The notes under the pieces: model-generated
Told to the model about the DNA's origin: nothing
Database searches by the model: none
The model's input: the letters and a program-made list of their open reading frames with translations, nothing else
Program-made: the position numbers and the translations under genes
In this document: piece by piece, positions 62,112-64,000 of the stretch
How the letters are laid out: every line of letters starts with the position of its first letter
Numbering within the stretch: position 1 is the stretch's first letter
Origin: Streptomyces sp. NBC_01465
GTDB taxonomy: Bacteria; Actinomycetota; Actinomycetes; Streptomycetales; Streptomycetaceae
Assembly (NCBI RefSeq): GCF_036227325.1
Contig: NZ_CP109467.1
Location: 7,936,001 to 8,000,000 of the forward strand
Direction: 5' to 3'
DNA: 64,000 nt

Positions 62112-64000
62112 ATGCCCCTTCAGCGTTTCGCCCCCCGAACAAGGCGCCTGTGCAGAGCCGTCCTCGTCCGTACCGCGGTGCTCGCGATGGCCGCCGGTGC
62201 CCTGGTCGGCCTCCAGAACCAGCAGGCCACCGAACTGGGCCGGGCGGAACCGGTCGCGGTGACGTCCCATCAGGTCGCGGTACCCCCGGCGCCGATGGGC
62301 TGGGCCTCGTGGAACACCTTCGCCGCGAAAATCGACTACAACGTGATCAAGGCGCAGGTCGACGCGTTCGTCGCGGCCGGACTGCCGCAGGCCGGGTACA
62401 AGTACATCAACCTCGACGAGGGCTGGTGGCAAGGCACCCGCGACAGCCAGGGCAACATCACCATCGACGAGTCCGAGTGGCCCGGCGGTATGAGCGCCAT
62501 CGCCGACTACATCCACAGCAAGGGCCTCAAGGCGGGCATCTACACCGACGCGGGCAAGGACGGCTGCGGCTACTACTACCCGACGGGCCGCCCGGCCGCG
62601 CCCGGCAGCGGCAGCGAGGGCCACTACGAGCGGGACATGCTCCAGTTCTCCCAGTGGGGCTTCGACTACGTCAAGGTCGACTGGTGCGGCGGCGACGTCG
62701 AGGGCCTCGACGCGAAGACGACGTACCAGGCCATTGGCGACGCCGCCGCCAAGGCTTCGGCGACCACCGGCCGCGAGCTGAAACTGTCCATCTGCAACTG
62801 GGGCAAGCAGAACCCCTGGAACTGGGGCGCAGGCATGTCGTCCCTGTGGCGTACCAACACCGACATCATTTTCTACGGCCAGTCGCCGTCGTGGGACAGC
62901 ATGCTCGCCAACTTCGACACGAACGTGCACCCCTCGGCCCAGCACACCGGCTACTACGACGACCCGGACATGCTCATGGTCGGCATGGACGGCTTCACCG
63001 CCGCCCAGAACCGCAGCCACATGAACCTGTGGGCCATCTCGGGCGCCCCGCTCCTCGCCGGCAACAACATAGCCACGATGAGCACGCAGACGCGTGACAT
63101 CCTCACGAACCCCGAGGTCGTCGCGGTCGACCAGGACCCGCGCGGCCTCCAGGGCGTCAAGGTCGCCGAGGACACCACCGGACTGCAGGTCTACGGCAAG
63201 GTCCTGTCCGGCACCGGCAAACGGGCCGTCGTCCTGCTCAACCGCACCTCCACCGCGCAGAACATGACCGTCCGCTGGTCCGACCTCGGCCTGACCGGCG
63301 CCTCCGCCACGGTCCGCAACCTCTGGACGCGCTCCAACGCGGGCAGTTTCAGCACCAGTTACACCGTCTCCGTCCCCGCCAAGGACTCCGTGATGCTCAC
63401 GGTCACCGGCGGCACCGAGGCGGCGAGCTCCACGTACGAGGCCGAGGCCACCGCCAACACCAAGGGCGGCTCCGCGGCCAACGCCACCTGCGCCAACTGC
63501 TCCGGCGCCACCAAGGTGGGCAATGTCGGCGACGGCGCCGCCAACACCCTCCGCTTCAACAACGTCACGGCCGACGCCACGGGCGCCAAGGTCGTCGACG
63601 TCGCCTACACCAACGGCAGCAACGCGGCCCGTACGGCCGTCCTCCAGGTCAACGGGCAGCAGGCCACCACGGTGTCCTTCCCGCCGACCGGCTCGTGGAC
63701 CACGCCCGGCACCGTTTCGGTCGAGGTGTCCCTGGCCAAGGGCTCGTCGAACACGCTGACGTTCTCCAACTCATCTGCCTGGACACCGGACTTCGACGCC
63801 ATCGAGGTCCGCCCGCTGCCCGGCGCGAACGGCGCCCAGGCGGTCGGAGCGCAGTCGAACCGCTGCCTCGACATCAACAACAACACCATCACCAACGGCA
63901 CCGACGCGCAGTTGTGGACCTGCAACGGCGGTGAGAACCAGTCGTGGAACAACACCTCACGCAAGCAGCTCGTGGTCTACGGCAACAAGTGCCTGGACGC
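62112..64000 (+). CDS. Secreted GH27 enzyme, beta-L-arabinopyranosidase-like, with CBMs (3' end outside window)
   Basis: 629 codons are visible and the frame is open at the right edge. ATG 62112 follows GGAAGGA. The N-terminus is basic and hydrophobic (VLVRTAVLAMAAGALVG), an export signal. GH27 barrel from MGWASWNTF: nucleophile Asp190 (YVKVDWCGG) and acid/base Asp251 (LWRTNTDI). The sugar-binding loop reads NLDEGWW; alpha-galactosidases have DD there, and the Glu (103) matches the substitution known for the GH27 beta-L-arabinopyranosidase of Streptomyces avermitilis. Then a beta-sandwich, a CBM35/CBM6-like module (YEAEATANTKGG...) and the start of a ricin-type CBM13 (NRCLDINNNT, QLWTCNGGENQSW). 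Alternatives are alpha-galactosidase; the Glu favours arabinopyranosidase. Confidence 0.88.
   Translation, partial: MPLQRFAPRTRRLCRAVLVRTAVLAMAAGALVGLQNQQATELGRAEPVAVTSHQVAVPPAPMGWASWNTFAAKIDYNVIKAQVDAFVAAGLPQAGYKYINLDEGWWQGTRDSQGNITIDESEWPGGMSAIADYIHSKGLKAGIYTDAGKDGCGYYYPTGRPAAPGSGSEGHYERDMLQFSQWGFDYVKVDWCGGDVEGLDAKTTYQAIGDAAAKASATTGRELKLSICNWGKQNPWNWGAGMSSLWRTNTDIIFYGQSPSWDSMLANFDTNVHPSAQHTGYYDDPDMLMVGMDGFTAAQNRSHMNLWAISGAPLLAGNNIATMSTQTRDILTNPEVVAVDQDPRGLQGVKVAEDTTGLQVYGKVLSGTGKRAVVLLNRTSTAQNMTVRWSDLGLTGASATVRNLWTRSNAGSFSTSYTVSVPAKDSVMLTVTGGTEAASSTYEAEATANTKGGSAANATCANCSGATKVGNVGDGAANTLRFNNVTADATGAKVVDVAYTNGSNAARTAVLQVNGQQATTVSFPPTGSWTTPGTVSVEVSLAKGSSNTLTFSNSSAWTPDFDAIEVRPLPGANGAQAVGAQSNRCLDINNNTITNGTDAQLWTCNGGENQSWNNTSRKQLVVYGNKCLD

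Overview
The window is very GC-rich, with codon third positions dominated by G and C. It carries sortase-type LAxTG surface proteins, MsiK-style sugar ABC transporters without their own ATPase, a vdcBCD decarboxylase set and many secreted or imported-sugar glycosidases. This fits a Streptomycetaceae chromosome (Streptomyces, Kitasatospora or a close relative). It looks like an accessory, arm-like region: dense in carbohydrate genes, scattered IS remnants and broken genes, no housekeeping gene seen.

Layout. 1-1.4 kb: IS debris. 1.4-3.65 kb: a LAxTG-anchored DUF11-repeat protein, ending directly against a 31-nt piece of a tRNA-Pro 3' end and a strong hairpin. 3.9-25.6 kb: a hemicellulose/galactoside utilisation locus (truncated GH97, GH43, GH3, oligosaccharide ABC importer, broken LacI gene, GH42, CE7 esterase, GH36, secreted GH5, second GH42, and two LacI-type genes, one with a degraded DNA-binding domain). 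Only the GH5 and the binding protein carry export signals. The logic is therefore outside cutting by GH5, import by the lipoprotein/permease system with a shared ATPase, and debranching and hydrolysis in the cytoplasm.

25.8-26.9 kb: nested relics of an IS5-type and an IS110-type transposase. 27-31.7 kb: xylFGH-like pentose transporter with a ROK regulator, behind a perfect palindrome. 31.7-36.1 kb: a block of small redox/stress genes (TetR, SnoaL-like, small membrane protein, MBL-fold, DsbA-like, MarR) in which three genes are frameshifted. 36.1-37.06 kb: decayed sequence. 37.06-42.1 kb: M17 aminopeptidase, AbgT-type transporter and SLC13-type permease. 42.3-45.7 kb: vdcB-vdcC-vdcD aromatic acid decarboxylase set and a divergent AraC regulator. 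45.7-48.1 kb: relics around a DUF3068 protein.

48.1-64 kb: a second polysaccharide region. It has a secreted beta-helix protein whose C-terminal lectin is cut off, then a long leftward operon (binding protein, two permeases, an unassigned 670-aa enzyme, L-rhamnose/fucose-type mutarotase, amidohydrolase lactonase, Zn-alcohol dehydrogenase, SDR, aldo/keto reductase). That gene set is what a non-phosphorylating deoxysugar (L-fucose-like) oxidation route would use, except that no sugar-acid dehydratase is visible. A FadR-type GntR regulator is divergent from it. A secreted GH27 enzyme with the active-site Glu of beta-L-arabinopyranosidases runs off the right edge.

All function calls are from reading the translations; no database search was run.
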